Both the position numbers and the translations under genes were made by a program. Of a stretch of DNA of 8,945 bases, positions 1 to 7,269 are shown piece after piece. The notes under the pieces were generated by a model. That model made no database searches. It was not told where the DNA came from and worked only from the letters and a program-made list of their open reading frames with translations. This stretch comes from Chloracidobacterium sp. UBA7659 (GTDB lineage Bacteria > Acidobacteriota > Blastocatellia > Pyrinomonadales > Pyrinomonadaceae). Location of the stretch: NCBI GenBank assembly GCA_002483395.1, contig DLHV01000265.1:26493-35437 (forward strand), in the 5' to 3' direction. Position 1 is the first letter of the stretch. Each line of letters begins with the position of its first letter.

Positions 1-1074
1 TGCCGGCCGGACAATCGATTTCTTCTCCGTTTCATCGGGAAAATTTTGTTTGAGATGTTCCACAACCTTTTGTTGGATCTTCGACTCCTTTTGAACGGCA
101 AATTGTTTCGAGTCATTGTCCGAAACGTCGCTCAACGGAGCCAACGATGCCGGCTCGTTTTCACCGGAAAGATTCGGATTCGATTGTTTGAAGATTTTTT
201 GCTCGCTCGCCAAATCTTTCGGTTCAGCAGTTTGATTCGTACCTGCCGTCGTCCTGACGACATCGGAAACCTCGCCACTGCCGGTCAGCGATTTCCATTT
301 GTTTTCACCTGAGAGAGCAAATTCTGGGCGTTCGACGATCTTCCGGCCGATTCTGCGATCACCCGACCCTTCGTCCGGCTGCATGGAATTGTCGGCTCGG
401 ACGACATCCGAAACACTGCTGAATTTTGCGATGGCTAACTTCTTGTTTTGGCCGGCAGGAATCGGTTTGAATTGTTCAGGAATGATTGATCCGGTCCGAT
501 TTCCCGAAACCTGATCAAGATTGTCAGCTTTGACGATGGCGGTTGCCTCGGGGAACTGCACTGGCCCATTCTCCGACGATTTTTGCGGAATCACTATGAG
601 GTTCCGAACGTTTGTCTTGATTCCGCTTTTACCCTGATCGTCTCGATGAGCAGTTGGTGGGTGAAAACCGAGGTCCGTATCTGGAGTGAGATTCTGTTTG
701 AAAAGGGCTTCATTCATGCCTCCGCGATGCGGGTCTTCTCCTAACCGGATAAACGCCAGAGGTTTGGTTCCAGCAATGACGCTGGGTTCCGCTCGAATTG
801 GATCCGCCACTTTTAAGTCGATCTTTTGCGATGGGGGCGGTTTGATCGGATCGCCCACGGAGAAATTCTTTATTGCCTGAATTTCGACGGCTGTTTCGCC
901 CGTGGGTTCGGGGGTTAATGCTCTAACGGGAGTGGTTGTCGGTGGAGCAGCCACCGATACACCGAAAAAAGCCGCGAAATCGTCGGTATTAAGATCCGAG
1001 TCGGCCAAATCGCTTGGCAAAGTGTTTTGGTTCTCGGCCGGGATAGTTTTTACCAGGGAGATGGTCATAATCAT
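1..1074 (-). CDS. fliK: Probable flagellar hook-length control protein FliK, N-terminal part (cut by window edge)
   Basis: This frame is open for 358 codons from an ATG at 1074 to the window edge with no stop; the C-terminus lies outside. The start overlaps the fliJ stop as ATGA, and a second in-frame ATG sits at 1068, so either could be used; neither has a clear Shine-Dalgarno sequence. The visible protein is hydrophilic, rich in Pro, Ser, Thr, Asn, Lys and Glu, with no signal peptide, membrane segment or recognisable domain, as expected for the disordered ruler half of FliK. FliK proteins measure hook length and switch the export gate from hook to filament substrates through a conserved C-terminal domain, not visible here. 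The call rests on position after fliJ, where fliK lies in many operons (in Bacillus with ylxF between), and on composition. A degenerate repeat of 44-48 residues runs through roughly residues 165-320. Another long disordered flagellar protein is possible. Confidence 0.62.
   Translation of the reverse strand, partial: MIMTISLVKTIPAENQNTLPSDLADSDLNTDDFAAFFGVSVAAPPTTTPVRALTPEPTGETAVEIQAIKNFSVGDPIKPPPSQKIDLKVADPIRAEPSVIAGTKPLAFIRLGEDPHRGGMNEALFKQNLTPDTDLGFHPPTAHRDDQGKSGIKTNVRNLIVIPQKSSENGPVQFPEATAIVKADNLDQVSGNRTGSIIPEQFKPIPAGQNKKLAIAKFSSVSDVVRADNSMQPDEGSGDRRIGRKIVERPEFALSGENKWKSLTGSGEVSDVVRTTAGTNQTAEPKDLASEQKIFKQSNPNLSGENEPASLAPLSDVSDNDSKQFAVQKESKIQQKVVEHLKQNFPDETEKKSIVRPA
157..414 (-). repeat. 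Degenerate 144-nt (48-residue) internal repeat in the FliK candidate
   Basis: Two short peptides recur with the same 48-residue spacing: VSDVVR at residues 221-226 and 269-274, and LSGEN at 254-258 and 302-306. The DNA is also similar at both pairs: GTTTC[G/C]GATGTCGTC at 414 and 270, and TC[A/C]GGTGAAAAC near 312 and 168. A more distant earlier unit (SSEN at 166-169, then IVKADN at 180-185) fits roughly the same pattern. The equal spacing of two independent matches points to tandem duplication followed by divergence. The rest of the unit is poorly conserved. Confidence 0.55.
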
Positions 1075-1532
1075 TTTGTTTGTTGCATTTGCCGGGCAAA
1101 TTTTGTTGTAACCAGTTCGTCGATGCTGTTCTGTTCCTGTCGTGCAAATTCTTGTTGATGACGCTCTTTTTGCGTTTCTCGCAGCTGATCGGTGACTTTA
1201 ACTTCGCGCATGGCGGCGGCGACTGTTTCGCCTTGTCGAACACATGCCCTTTTTTTTTGCTCCACGATATTTTCGGCCTCCTGCTGAAGGCGCATCAGCG
1301 ACGCAAAATGGTTTGAATTCAACTCCATTTCCATCGGATTCAGCCGTTCGTCGGACTTTAATCGCCGTGAGTAGTTGTCGATCGCCTCAGACCGGAGTTT
1401 TTCCACGTTTGCGGCGTGCGATGCAGCGTCGTCGGCTTCTGCCCGGAGTTCGCCTAAGACGATCTTCTCCTTTTCCTGCCTCATTTCGCGGACTTTGTGG
1501 ACGGTTTGCAATGTGAATTTGAACTTCTTCAT
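1071..1532 (-). CDS. fliJ: Flagellar export protein FliJ
   Basis: This is a 153-residue protein, the usual size for FliJ, the small coiled-coil stalk of the flagellar type III export ATPase. In known systems FliJ sits in the FliI hexamer, links it to the FlhA export gate and helps recycle chaperones. It opens with the family signature MKKFKFTLQTVHKVRE, followed by almost uninterrupted charged helix (about 14-60 and 75-150) rich in Lys, Glu, Arg and Gln with no prolines except P66. The end, around KERHQQEFARQEQNSIDEL (122-140), also resembles FliJ. The ATG overlaps the fliI stop by 4 nt (ATGA), with AGAGG 4 nt upstream, so translation is probably coupled. The stop overlaps the next start in the same way. 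An A9 run at 1250-1258 (codons 92-95, QKKR) is a potential slippage or sequencing-error site, but the frame is intact. Assignment is confident from sequence plus position. Confidence 0.9.
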   Translation of the reverse strand: MKKFKFTLQTVHKVREMRQEKEKIVLGELRAEADDAASHAANVEKLRSEAIDNYSRRLKSDERLNPMEMELNSNHFASLMRLQQEAENIVEQKKRACVRQGETVAAAMREVKVTDQLRETQKERHQQEFARQEQNSIDELVTTKFARQMQQTK

Positions 1533-2836
1533 ACGGCCTCTATTTGCATTATCTGCTCTATGGAATCGTTAAAATGAGCTTCTTCGTCTCGCTCTTGCTT
1601 GAGAAATGACGTGATCTCCACGCGGCGTGCTATCGCGAGGTCGATCGTTGGGTTGCTGCCCGATTGGTATGCTCCGATATTGATCAGATCTTCGGCCTTT
1701 TCGTAAGCAGCGATGAGTTCCCTCACCTTCCCGGCATGTGACCGGTGCTCTTTGCCGGTGACTACCGAAAAAAGACGCGAATTGCTATGCAGAACATCAA
1801 TGCATGGGTAGTGGTTCTGCGCCGCAAGTTGGCGGGAAAGGACTATGTGTCCATCAAGGATCGAGCGGACGGCGTCTGCGATCGGTTCGTTCATATCGTC
1901 GCCTTCGACCAAAACGGTGTAAAAAGCTGTGATCGAGCCGCCGTTATCGAACTTTCCGGCCCGTTCGAGAAGTTTCGGCAAAAGCGCAAAAACCGATGGT
2001 GTGTACCCCTTTGATGAAGGCGGTTCCCCCGCGGCAAGCCCGATCTCGCGTTGCGCCATACAGAATCGCGTGACCGAATCCATAATCAAAAGTACGTTCG
2101 AGCCGAGGTCTTTGAAATATTCGGCAATTGCCGTTGCGGCAAGCGCCGCACGGATCCTGACAAGGGCTGAATCGTCCGATGTTGAAACGACCAGGACGCT
2201 GCGTTTCATGCCCTCTTCGCCGAGTTCATTTTCGATAAATTCGCGAACCTCACGCCCGCGTTCGCCGATTAGTGCGATGACATTGATGTCGGCAGCTGAG
2301 CGTTTTGCCATCATTCCGAGAAGAGTTGATTTACCGACGCCGGAACCGCCGAAAATCCCGATTCTTTGTCCTGCTCCAATAGTCAGCAATCCGTCAATTG
2401 CACGAACGCCGGTCTCTAGTGGCGCATCGATATTTGCACGTGCCAGTGGATTCGTCGTCGTCCGGTTCAACGGGTATGAAATGTTCGTTTTGATCTCGCC
2501 GAATTCATCAAGCGGGCGGCCGAGAGCGTCGATGGTTCTGCCAAGGAGAAGATCGCCGACACCTACTTCGCTGCTGACACCCGCCGCAATTATCGAATCG
2601 CCTACACGCACCGGAGGCATTTGTCCGAGCGGCATCATCAAAACGTGATTGTCGCGAAAGCCGACAACTTCAAGCATCGTTGTCCGTTCACCGTTCGCCG
2701 ACGGGAGATAGCACAGGTCGCCGACCGAAACGGCCGGGCCTTGCGACTCGACGATCAGGCCGACCGACCGAACCACCCGGCCGATTGATCTCAGCGGCTC
2801 GATCTTTTCAATTTTTTGAAGGTAGGGTGCCAGCAT
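1529..2836 (-). CDS. fliI: Flagellum-specific export ATPase FliI
   Basis: FliI is the cytoplasmic F1-beta-like ATPase that energises delivery of rod, hook and filament subunits to the flagellar export gate, held by FliH and stimulated by FliJ. The 435 residues match the family's usual length. Visible elements in order are an N-terminal beta-barrel (about 15-90), a link ending in a LLGRTIDALGRPLD stretch (97-110), Walker A GGSGVGKST (163-171), GERGREVREF (191-200) with the probable catalytic Glu192, Walker B VLLIMDSVTR (248-257), and AQREIGLAAGEPPSSKGYTP (261-280). Then come the ITAFYTVLVEGDD segment (302-314) and ILDGHIVLSR (326-335). The GEPP-KGY and EGDDMNEP elements fit FliI/SctN rather than F1-ATPase beta; the flagellar neighbours decide for FliI. 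The ATG is 11 nt after the fliH stop and has no good Shine-Dalgarno sequence, so coupling is likely. The stop overlaps fliJ. Confidence 0.97.
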   Translation of the reverse strand: MLAPYLQKIEKIEPLRSIGRVVRSVGLIVESQGPAVSVGDLCYLPSANGERTTMLEVVGFRDNHVLMMPLGQMPPVRVGDSIIAAGVSSEVGVGDLLLGRTIDALGRPLDEFGEIKTNISYPLNRTTTNPLARANIDAPLETGVRAIDGLLTIGAGQRIGIFGGSGVGKSTLLGMMAKRSAADINVIALIGERGREVREFIENELGEEGMKRSVLVVSTSDDSALVRIRAALAATAIAEYFKDLGSNVLLIMDSVTRFCMAQREIGLAAGEPPSSKGYTPSVFALLPKLLERAGKFDNGGSITAFYTVLVEGDDMNEPIADAVRSILDGHIVLSRQLAAQNHYPCIDVLHSNSRLFSVVTGKEHRSHAGKVRELIAAYEKAEDLINIGAYQSGSNPTIDLAIARRVEITSFLKQERDEEAHFNDSIEQIMQIEAV

Positions 2837-2847
2837 TCCAGTTTCGG

Positions 2848-3573
2848 TCAGTTAAGTAATCCGTGGGCAATTTCGTCGAATTGGGATTCGATACGGGCGT
2901 CAATATCGCCGGTTTCTGTATGGATCAAACATCCGCCCACCGAGATCGAGCGGTCTTCGACGAGTTCGAGAGATCCTCGGAAATCGAGCCTTTCGCGATG
3001 TTCATCGACGAAGGCAAAATCTTCCGGATTCAGGTGAACCTCGGCAATAGAGCGGTTGTGAAGTTTACCGAGAGAGGCTTTTACGAGTGCGACAGTAATT
3101 TCGCGATCAGCGGCTACTTCGCGTCCCACAATTTTCTTTGCAATTTGCAATGCCAATTCGACCAACTCCGACTCCGCACTTCTGGTAATTTCATTTGCGA
3201 GAGCCGACAGCCGGTCAATTGTTTCGACCAGTTGTTGCCGTATTTCCGAGACTCGTCCAGCCACCTCGGTTTCAAACTCGGCTCGGGCCTCGAAAATGGC
3301 GCTTTCGCGAGCGGCCTGCTCGATTATCGCCTTGCTTTCTTCAGCCTGGGCGATGATCAAAGCTGCTTGGTCGCGGGCGTTCTGAACTACGTCGTCCGCA
3401 CAAAACGGATCCGCGGTTTTAAGCTCGGTGACGGCAGAGAATTGCGACTTGACGAACTCCGGAACGACAAACGCATTAACCCCCGTGGATTGCTCTCTCA
3501 TCTCGCCGATTTCCGGTATCGAGAACGTCGCGAAATCAGCAGCCTGCTCTTTTTTTAGAACTTTAGCTAACAT
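2848..3573 (-). CDS. fliH: Flagellar assembly protein FliH (FliI ATPase regulator/stator)
   Basis: FliH is the cytoplasmic dimeric stator that binds FliI, restrains its ATPase and docks it at the C-ring. With the start chosen at 3573 the protein has 241 residues, typical of the family. It has a variable N-terminus, then a long Ala/Glu/Gln-rich helix (about 60-130). A C-terminal domain follows with ELALQIAKKIVGREV (139-153), a HLNPEDFAFV segment (180-189) and DRSISVGGCLIHTETGDIDA (207-226), all characteristic of FliH/YscL C-domains. An upstream in-frame ATG at 3645 would add 24 unrelated residues lying wholly inside fliG. The 3573 start is preferred because GGCGGAG lies 9 nt upstream and the start overlaps fliG by only 11 nt. 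A seven-A run occurs at codons 6-8 (3550-3556). The protein is divergent in sequence but well supported by context. Confidence 0.92.
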   Translation of the reverse strand: MLAKVLKKEQAADFATFSIPEIGEMREQSTGVNAFVVPEFVKSQFSAVTELKTADPFCADDVVQNARDQAALIIAQAEESKAIIEQAARESAIFEARAEFETEVAGRVSEIRQQLVETIDRLSALANEITRSAESELVELALQIAKKIVGREVAADREITVALVKASLGKLHNRSIAEVHLNPEDFAFVDEHRERLDFRGSLELVEDRSISVGGCLIHTETGDIDARIESQFDEIAHGLLN

Positions 3574-4651
3574 ATTCGTCTTCTCCGCCTCCGCCGGATA
3601 GACTAACAACGCCCTGCTCGTCAAGTAAACGCAAGATCTCGACAATCTCTCGCTGTGCCGCGGTCACGTCCTTGAGCTTGACCTGTCCCATAAAGTCCAT
3701 TTCTTCCTTCATCATTTCAACTGCGCGAGACGACATGTTCGAGTAGAAACGCTCTTGAAGTTCGGGGACAGTACCTTTCAGTGCAAGTGCCAAGACCTTT
3801 TTGTCCGCACGCTGCATGATCTCCCTGATTCCGACGTCATCCACGAGAAGAATATCCTCGAACGTGACCATCAGATTGCGAATTTCGAGAGAGAGGTCGG
3901 GATTGCCGCCCTCAATTTGTTCGAGCATAACGCGCATCGTCTCGCGGTCCAGGTGATTGCAGATATCGGCAACCGCGCGGACACCGCCGACGCTTGTACG
4001 GCTCAACCCACTAACAGTGGAAAGTTTCTGGTTGAGAATATTTGCAATGCGTTTCACAACATCCCTCGAAACAGTCTGTAATCCGGCGAGACGCAAAACA
4101 ACATCGCCGCGCTGGGCTTCGGGCAGCAGCTGCAACACCGTGGACGCGGTTGCGGCGTCGAGATGCGCAAGGACAACGGCGATCGTTTGGGCGTGTTCGG
4201 ACTGAAACAATTTTGCAAGCTGCTGCGGGTCGGTTTTTTGCAAGGCTTCAAAGCTGGCAGGCGTTTCGATCGCGTGCATAACCTTATCGGTCAGCCGTTT
4301 TGCCTGCTCGGACCCAAAACTCTTGACTAAAAGGCGCTTTGCATAATCAACTCCGCCGGTCGAGACATAACGCCGGGCCGTTAAGAGCCTGTGAAATTCT
4401 TCGACGATTCCGTCTGATATCTGTGACTTAACGTTGGGCAGCATCGCAAGTTCCTTGGAGAGCTCCTGCACTTCCTCTTCGTCGAGCTGTTTGAATAAGG
4501 CGGTTGCTGCTTCTTCGCCCAGACAGAGACACAAAATTGCGGCCTTACGCAAACCAGAAACGTTTTCCGGCTGCTGAACGGCAGGACTTGTACCGGCATC
4601 TTCCGCCGGTGATTCCAGCGCTTCTATTGCTTCTTCTACAGTGGGAGACAT
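3563..4651 (-). CDS. fliG: Flagellar motor switch protein FliG
   Basis: FliG forms the rotor ring on the cytoplasmic face of the MS-ring; it binds FliF at its N-terminus and FliM in the middle, and its C-terminal domain meets the stator to generate torque. The 362 residues include about 30 variable residues before the conserved start (SGLRKAAILCLCLGEE, 32-47). The middle domain follows, with the EHPQ-type motif appearing as EHAQTIA (152-158) and a VGGVRAVADI loop/helix (221-230). The C-terminal domain runs from FEDILLVDD (264-272) through VLALALKGTVPELQERFYSN (286-305) to MGQVKLKDV (321-329), ending in a Gly-rich acidic tail. The Pro-to-Ala change in the EHPQ motif is uncommon. An in-frame TAA two codons before the ATG fixes 4651 as the earliest start; no clear Shine-Dalgarno sequence precedes it, and the fliF stop is 23 nt upstream. 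Confidence 0.97.
   Translation of the reverse strand: MSPTVEEAIEALESPAEDAGTSPAVQQPENVSGLRKAAILCLCLGEEAATALFKQLDEEEVQELSKELAMLPNVKSQISDGIVEEFHRLLTARRYVSTGGVDYAKRLLVKSFGSEQAKRLTDKVMHAIETPASFEALQKTDPQQLAKLFQSEHAQTIAVVLAHLDAATASTVLQLLPEAQRGDVVLRLAGLQTVSRDVVKRIANILNQKLSTVSGLSRTSVGGVRAVADICNHLDRETMRVMLEQIEGGNPDLSLEIRNLMVTFEDILLVDDVGIREIMQRADKKVLALALKGTVPELQERFYSNMSSRAVEMMKEEMDFMGQVKLKDVTAAQREIVEILRLLDEQGVVSLSGGGGEDEYVS
3583..3589 (-). promoter_or_regulatory. Shine-Dalgarno sequence deciding the fliH start
   Basis: GGCGGAG lies 9 nt upstream of the ATG at 3573, inside the Gly-rich 3' end of fliG. It supports the 241-residue FliH start over the longer frame from 3645. It is one of the two clearest ribosome binding sites in the operon. 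Confidence 0.7.
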
Positions 4652-4674
4652 AAATTATTTGGTATCACTACGGT

Positions 4675-6372
4675 TCATGCGCTTTCCCCGAGCCAACCGC
4701 GCAAAGTGCTGACAACCGTTTCGGTATCATCCAGAGTTTGTGCGGCAATTTGCTTCCTGATCGTTTCGAGGCGTTCCGATTGCTGGCCACCGAACGCGGA
4801 CGTTCCGCCCTGCATTTGAGCCTCGAGATCGGCAACCGTCATCATTGAGTTAAATTCCGGCATATCGCTTTCTCCGATTTGCCTCGGTGTTTTTATTTCA
4901 GCCTTGCGGCGGGCATCTGCGTCGCTGCTTCCAGACAGCCGTTTCTGCTCTTCGGCCGCGGCATACGCCGCCTTCAAGCCTCGTTTTGCGGGACGTACTA
5001 CAAATAGAAGCAGGAGCAAGGCGATCAAGATCAGAGCTCCATATTTTGCGCCATTCGAGACGATCTGTTTATTCTTTTCCAAAAATGTAGGAGCGGCGCC
5101 ATTTTCGATTTGCGGCTTGTTGAACGGCATGGTCTGGACAACTACCGCATCGCCGCGATTTGGATCTATGCCAACGGCGGCCCCAACCAGATCCTGGATC
5201 TGTTTTATCTCGTCAGTCGTTCTCGCAACCTCAACGTTCTCTACCGTTTTATGGTCAATGACTACCGAGACAGTCATTCGATTGACTCGACCGCCGCCGC
5301 CGATGGTTTTCTTGACGGTCTTGTCGATCTCGTAATTGACCGTCGAGCTATTTCGCTGGTCGCCTGATGTAGATTGTGCGGCAACATTCGGAGCCGGAGC
5401 CGGTGAAGCCAGTGTTGCAGGATTGTTGGAGCGCGCACCCGCGATCCCGCTCGAATTTTGAGCAGGTGTATTTCTGGCCTCTTGGGATGTTTGCTGCGAA
5501 CGGACAACCTGCGATTGCGGATTGTACTTTTCCTCGCTTTGTTCGATCTGGCTGAAATCGATGTCCGCCGCAACATCCGCGCGAACACGATTTTCACCGA
5601 CAACGGGCTCAAGCAAAGTGATAATGCGAACCGCATTCTCTGCTTCGAATTTTTGTTTGGCCTCAAGTTGTGCCTGAAATGCGCCGGCGTCGTTTGTAGC
5701 ACTGTTCCTGTTCTGTCCGGCGGCAACCAGGAGTCTTCCACGAGTGTCCATTACCGAGATACTTGATGGATCAAGCCCTTCGATCGAACTGGAAACTAAA
5801 CTGACAATGGCCTCTGTTCGCTCGTTCGACAAGTCTTTATTTTGCTTGACGCGCAACATGACCGACGCTTTAGCACCTTCTTCCTTTTCGGTGAAAACCG
5901 TTTCCTTTTTTGGAGTAATGTGGACGCGGGCCGATTCGACCTCATCCATTCCTTCAAGCGTTTTCGCTAGTTCGCCTTCGATGGCCCGCCGATAATTAAC
6001 TTGCTGCGCGAAATCGGTGGCACCAAAGCTCGTTTTATCAAACAAATCGAAACCGACGTGACCGCCGGACAAAGCACCTTCGCTTGCCATCTGCAAACGC
6101 AGTTCGGAGATGCGCTCATGCGGCACCTGGATCGTCGATCCTCCATTGGAAATCGAATAAGGTACATTGGCGGCTTTCAGTTTCTCGACGATCGACTGAG
6201 CATCACCCGGTTTCAGATCGGCAAATAAAACGCCGTAATCGGGCTGCGAGCCGTAATAGATCAACGTCACGATCAAACCCAAAGTAGCGAGAGCGGCGCC
6301 GACTGTTGCTATCTTCCCCGAAAAGGGAAGGCGGATCCAGGTTTCTTTGAGCTGTGTGGAAGGTGAGGGCAT
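4675..6372 (-). CDS. fliF: Flagellar MS-ring protein FliF
   Basis: FliF is the inner-membrane protein that forms the MS-ring, the base on which rotor, export gate and rod are built. The 565 residues match the family. In order there is a first membrane helix (about 20-41) and a periplasmic region with the YscJ/FliF-type domain: PYGVLF-like PDYGVLFADL (44-53), FDLFDKTSFGATDFAQQVNY (108-127), then RAIEGELAKTLEGMDEVESA (129-148) and ARVHITPKKETVF (148-160). A low-complexity Gln/Ser/Asn/Ala/Pro segment (about 276-345) corresponds to the variable beta-collar region and is followed by NYEIDKTVKKTI (346-357). A second membrane helix lies at about 444-460. The cytoplasmic tail ends with a FliG-binding segment (about 528-565, containing W560). 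An in-frame TAG directly precedes the ATG, fixing this start; GGGA lies 9 nt upstream. The gene follows an unusually long 104-nt spacer after fliE. Confidence 0.97.
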   Translation of the reverse strand: MPSPSTQLKETWIRLPFSGKIATVGAALATLGLIVTLIYYGSQPDYGVLFADLKPGDAQSIVEKLKAANVPYSISNGGSTIQVPHERISELRLQMASEGALSGGHVGFDLFDKTSFGATDFAQQVNYRRAIEGELAKTLEGMDEVESARVHITPKKETVFTEKEEGAKASVMLRVKQNKDLSNERTEAIVSLVSSSIEGLDPSSISVMDTRGRLLVAAGQNRNSATNDAGAFQAQLEAKQKFEAENAVRIITLLEPVVGENRVRADVAADIDFSQIEQSEEKYNPQSQVVRSQQTSQEARNTPAQNSSGIAGARSNNPATLASPAPAPNVAAQSTSGDQRNSSTVNYEIDKTVKKTIGGGGRVNRMTVSVVIDHKTVENVEVARTTDEIKQIQDLVGAAVGIDPNRGDAVVVQTMPFNKPQIENGAAPTFLEKNKQIVSNGAKYGALILIALLLLLFVVRPAKRGLKAAYAAAEEQKRLSGSSDADARRKAEIKTPRQIGESDMPEFNSMMTVADLEAQMQGGTSAFGGQQSERLETIRKQIAAQTLDDTETVVSTLRGWLGESA

Positions 6373-6476
6373 CTATTAATTTCCCAGTGGGGATAGAATG
6401 AAACTGAAGTGGGAGTGTGGGAGATGTGGGAGAATAGGTCGGTGATTGCTGGCCGGCTTAGCGATTCGGAAAAAAA
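6373..6476 (-). other. 104-nt fliE-fliF spacer, C-rich and G-poor on the transcribed strand
   Basis: This is the longest gap in an otherwise packed operon. Read in the operon direction it starts with a T7 run directly after the fliE stop, then a GC-rich patch around GCCGGC. About 60 nt follow that contain many C and very few G, including CTCCCAC three times, before the GGGA preceding fliF. It has no ORF and no strong hairpin ahead of the T-run, so an intrinsic terminator is not supported. The C-over-G bias is what is expected of a Rho-loading (rut-like) site, or the tract could act on fliF translation; both are inferences. Confidence 0.5.
6409..6432 (-). repeat. Triple CTCCCAC short tandem repeat
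   Basis: On the plus strand GTGGGAG occurs at 6409-6415, 6417-6423 and 6426-6432 (periods 8 and 9), giving CTCCCAC three times in the operon transcript. It lies about 37-60 nt upstream of the fliF start. The repeat is exact; its role is unknown. Confidence 0.8.
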
Positions 6477-6776
6477 TTACACCTGCATCCTCATTATTTC
6501 GTCGTACGCACCGATAAGCTTATTGCGGACCTGAAGTCCGAGCTGGAATTTTAGATCGGCCGTCTGAAGGGCAATGATAGTTTTGTGTATATCCGGGGAT
6601 TCTCCGGTTACTGCCTTCGCGATCTCTTGTTCCGCGCTTTTTTGGGTACCGTCGATCGATTCGACCGCATCCTTGACTAGCGAACCGAAACCGTCGCCGG
6701 AGCTTTTCACGCTTCCGGCCGTAATTCGATCGCCGGGGGAAATCGGCGATTGGGAGCTGATATTGCTGATATTCAT
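6477..6776 (-). CDS. fliE: Flagellar hook-basal body protein FliE
   Basis: FliE is a small exported protein that joins the MS-ring to the proximal rod and is among the first substrates of the flagellar export gate. The 99 residues match the usual length. The N-terminal third is Ser/Gly-rich and variable. The conserved part begins at FGSLVKDAVESIDGTQKSAE (30-49), continues with IHKTIIALQTADLKFQL (63-79) and ends in the hallmark VRNKLIGAYDEIMRMQV (83-99). No signal peptide is present, as expected for a type III export substrate. The start is 14 nt after the flgC stop; the upstream sequence has no strong Shine-Dalgarno element. Its place between flgC and fliF is the conserved order in many phyla. 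Confidence 0.96.
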   Translation of the reverse strand: MNISNISSQSPISPGDRITAGSVKSSGDGFGSLVKDAVESIDGTQKSAEQEIAKAVTGESPDIHKTIIALQTADLKFQLGLQVRNKLIGAYDEIMRMQV

Positions 6777-6790
6777 CTTGGTTTGTGGGG

Positions 6791-7246
6791 TTAAGCGTCG
6801 CCGAGATTTATACTTACGCGGGCAAGTTCTTTGGCAGTATTGAAAACCGTCGCATTTGCCTCAAAGGAGCGGGCCGCCGAGATCATATTTACTGTTTCTT
6901 CAAGCGGGTCAACATCAGGCAGCTTGACGTAGCCGTTGGCATCGGCATCCGGGTGGCCGGGCTGGAACTGCATCACGGACTGATTTTCGTTCGCAAGAAT
7001 GACCTCCGACCTGACGCCTTGTGAACCGTTAGCGTTTCCGTCAAAAAGGCCATTGTCGACGGCATTCGACTGCCATTCCGTTTTCAGGTCCTGAGTAGTG
7101 AATATAACGTCGCGCCGCTGATACGGTTTGCCGGTCGCGGTGCGCGTCGAATTCGCGTTGGCAAGATTTGCCGATGCCGCTTCAAGGCGTTCCCGCTGGG
7201 CGGTCATTCCCTGCGATGCAATTTTGAATACTGTGAATAGAGACAT
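6791..7246 (-). CDS. flgC: Flagellar proximal rod protein FlgC
   Basis: FlgC is a proximal rod subunit exported by the flagellar type III system and assembled above FliE and FlgB. The 151 residues fit the family. The N-terminus (MSLFTVFKIASQGMTAQR) is followed by the rod/hook signature SANLANANSTRT (25-36) and KPYQRRDVIF (40-49). The C-terminal part has PGHPDADANGYVKLPDVDP (96-114), then the terminal helix with EETVNMISAARSFEAN (116-131), the common rod/hook C-terminal motif. The usual PNV is DV here, and the usual SRAYEAN is ARSFEAN, both mild divergences. The ATG lies 23 nt after the flgB stop with no clear Shine-Dalgarno sequence. Confidence 0.96.
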   Translation of the reverse strand: MSLFTVFKIASQGMTAQRERLEAASANLANANSTRTATGKPYQRRDVIFTTQDLKTEWQSNAVDNGLFDGNANGSQGVRSEVILANENQSVMQFQPGHPDADANGYVKLPDVDPLEETVNMISAARSFEANATVFNTAKELARVSINLGDA

Positions 7247-7269
7247 ATTTGTTCAGTTGGGTCTAGGGC

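Noticed and set aside
989..1243. 84-residue alternative frame at the fliJ/fliK junction, beginning just after the A9 run
   Set aside because: It overlaps two supported genes in another frame and has no recognisable features. It could be reached by slippage but nothing shows that it is used.
1929..2648. A 239-residue plus-strand open frame
   Set aside because: It lies antisense to the highly conserved fliI and has no recognisable domain; it is a shadow of the fliI codon pattern.
2863..3558. A 231-residue plus-strand open frame
   Set aside because: It is antisense to fliH over its full length, with no domain character, promoter or ribosome binding site.
6470..6476. T7 run after the fliE stop as an intrinsic terminator
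   Set aside because: No stable GC-rich hairpin precedes it in the 3' end of fliE, and the downstream genes clearly belong to the same operon.
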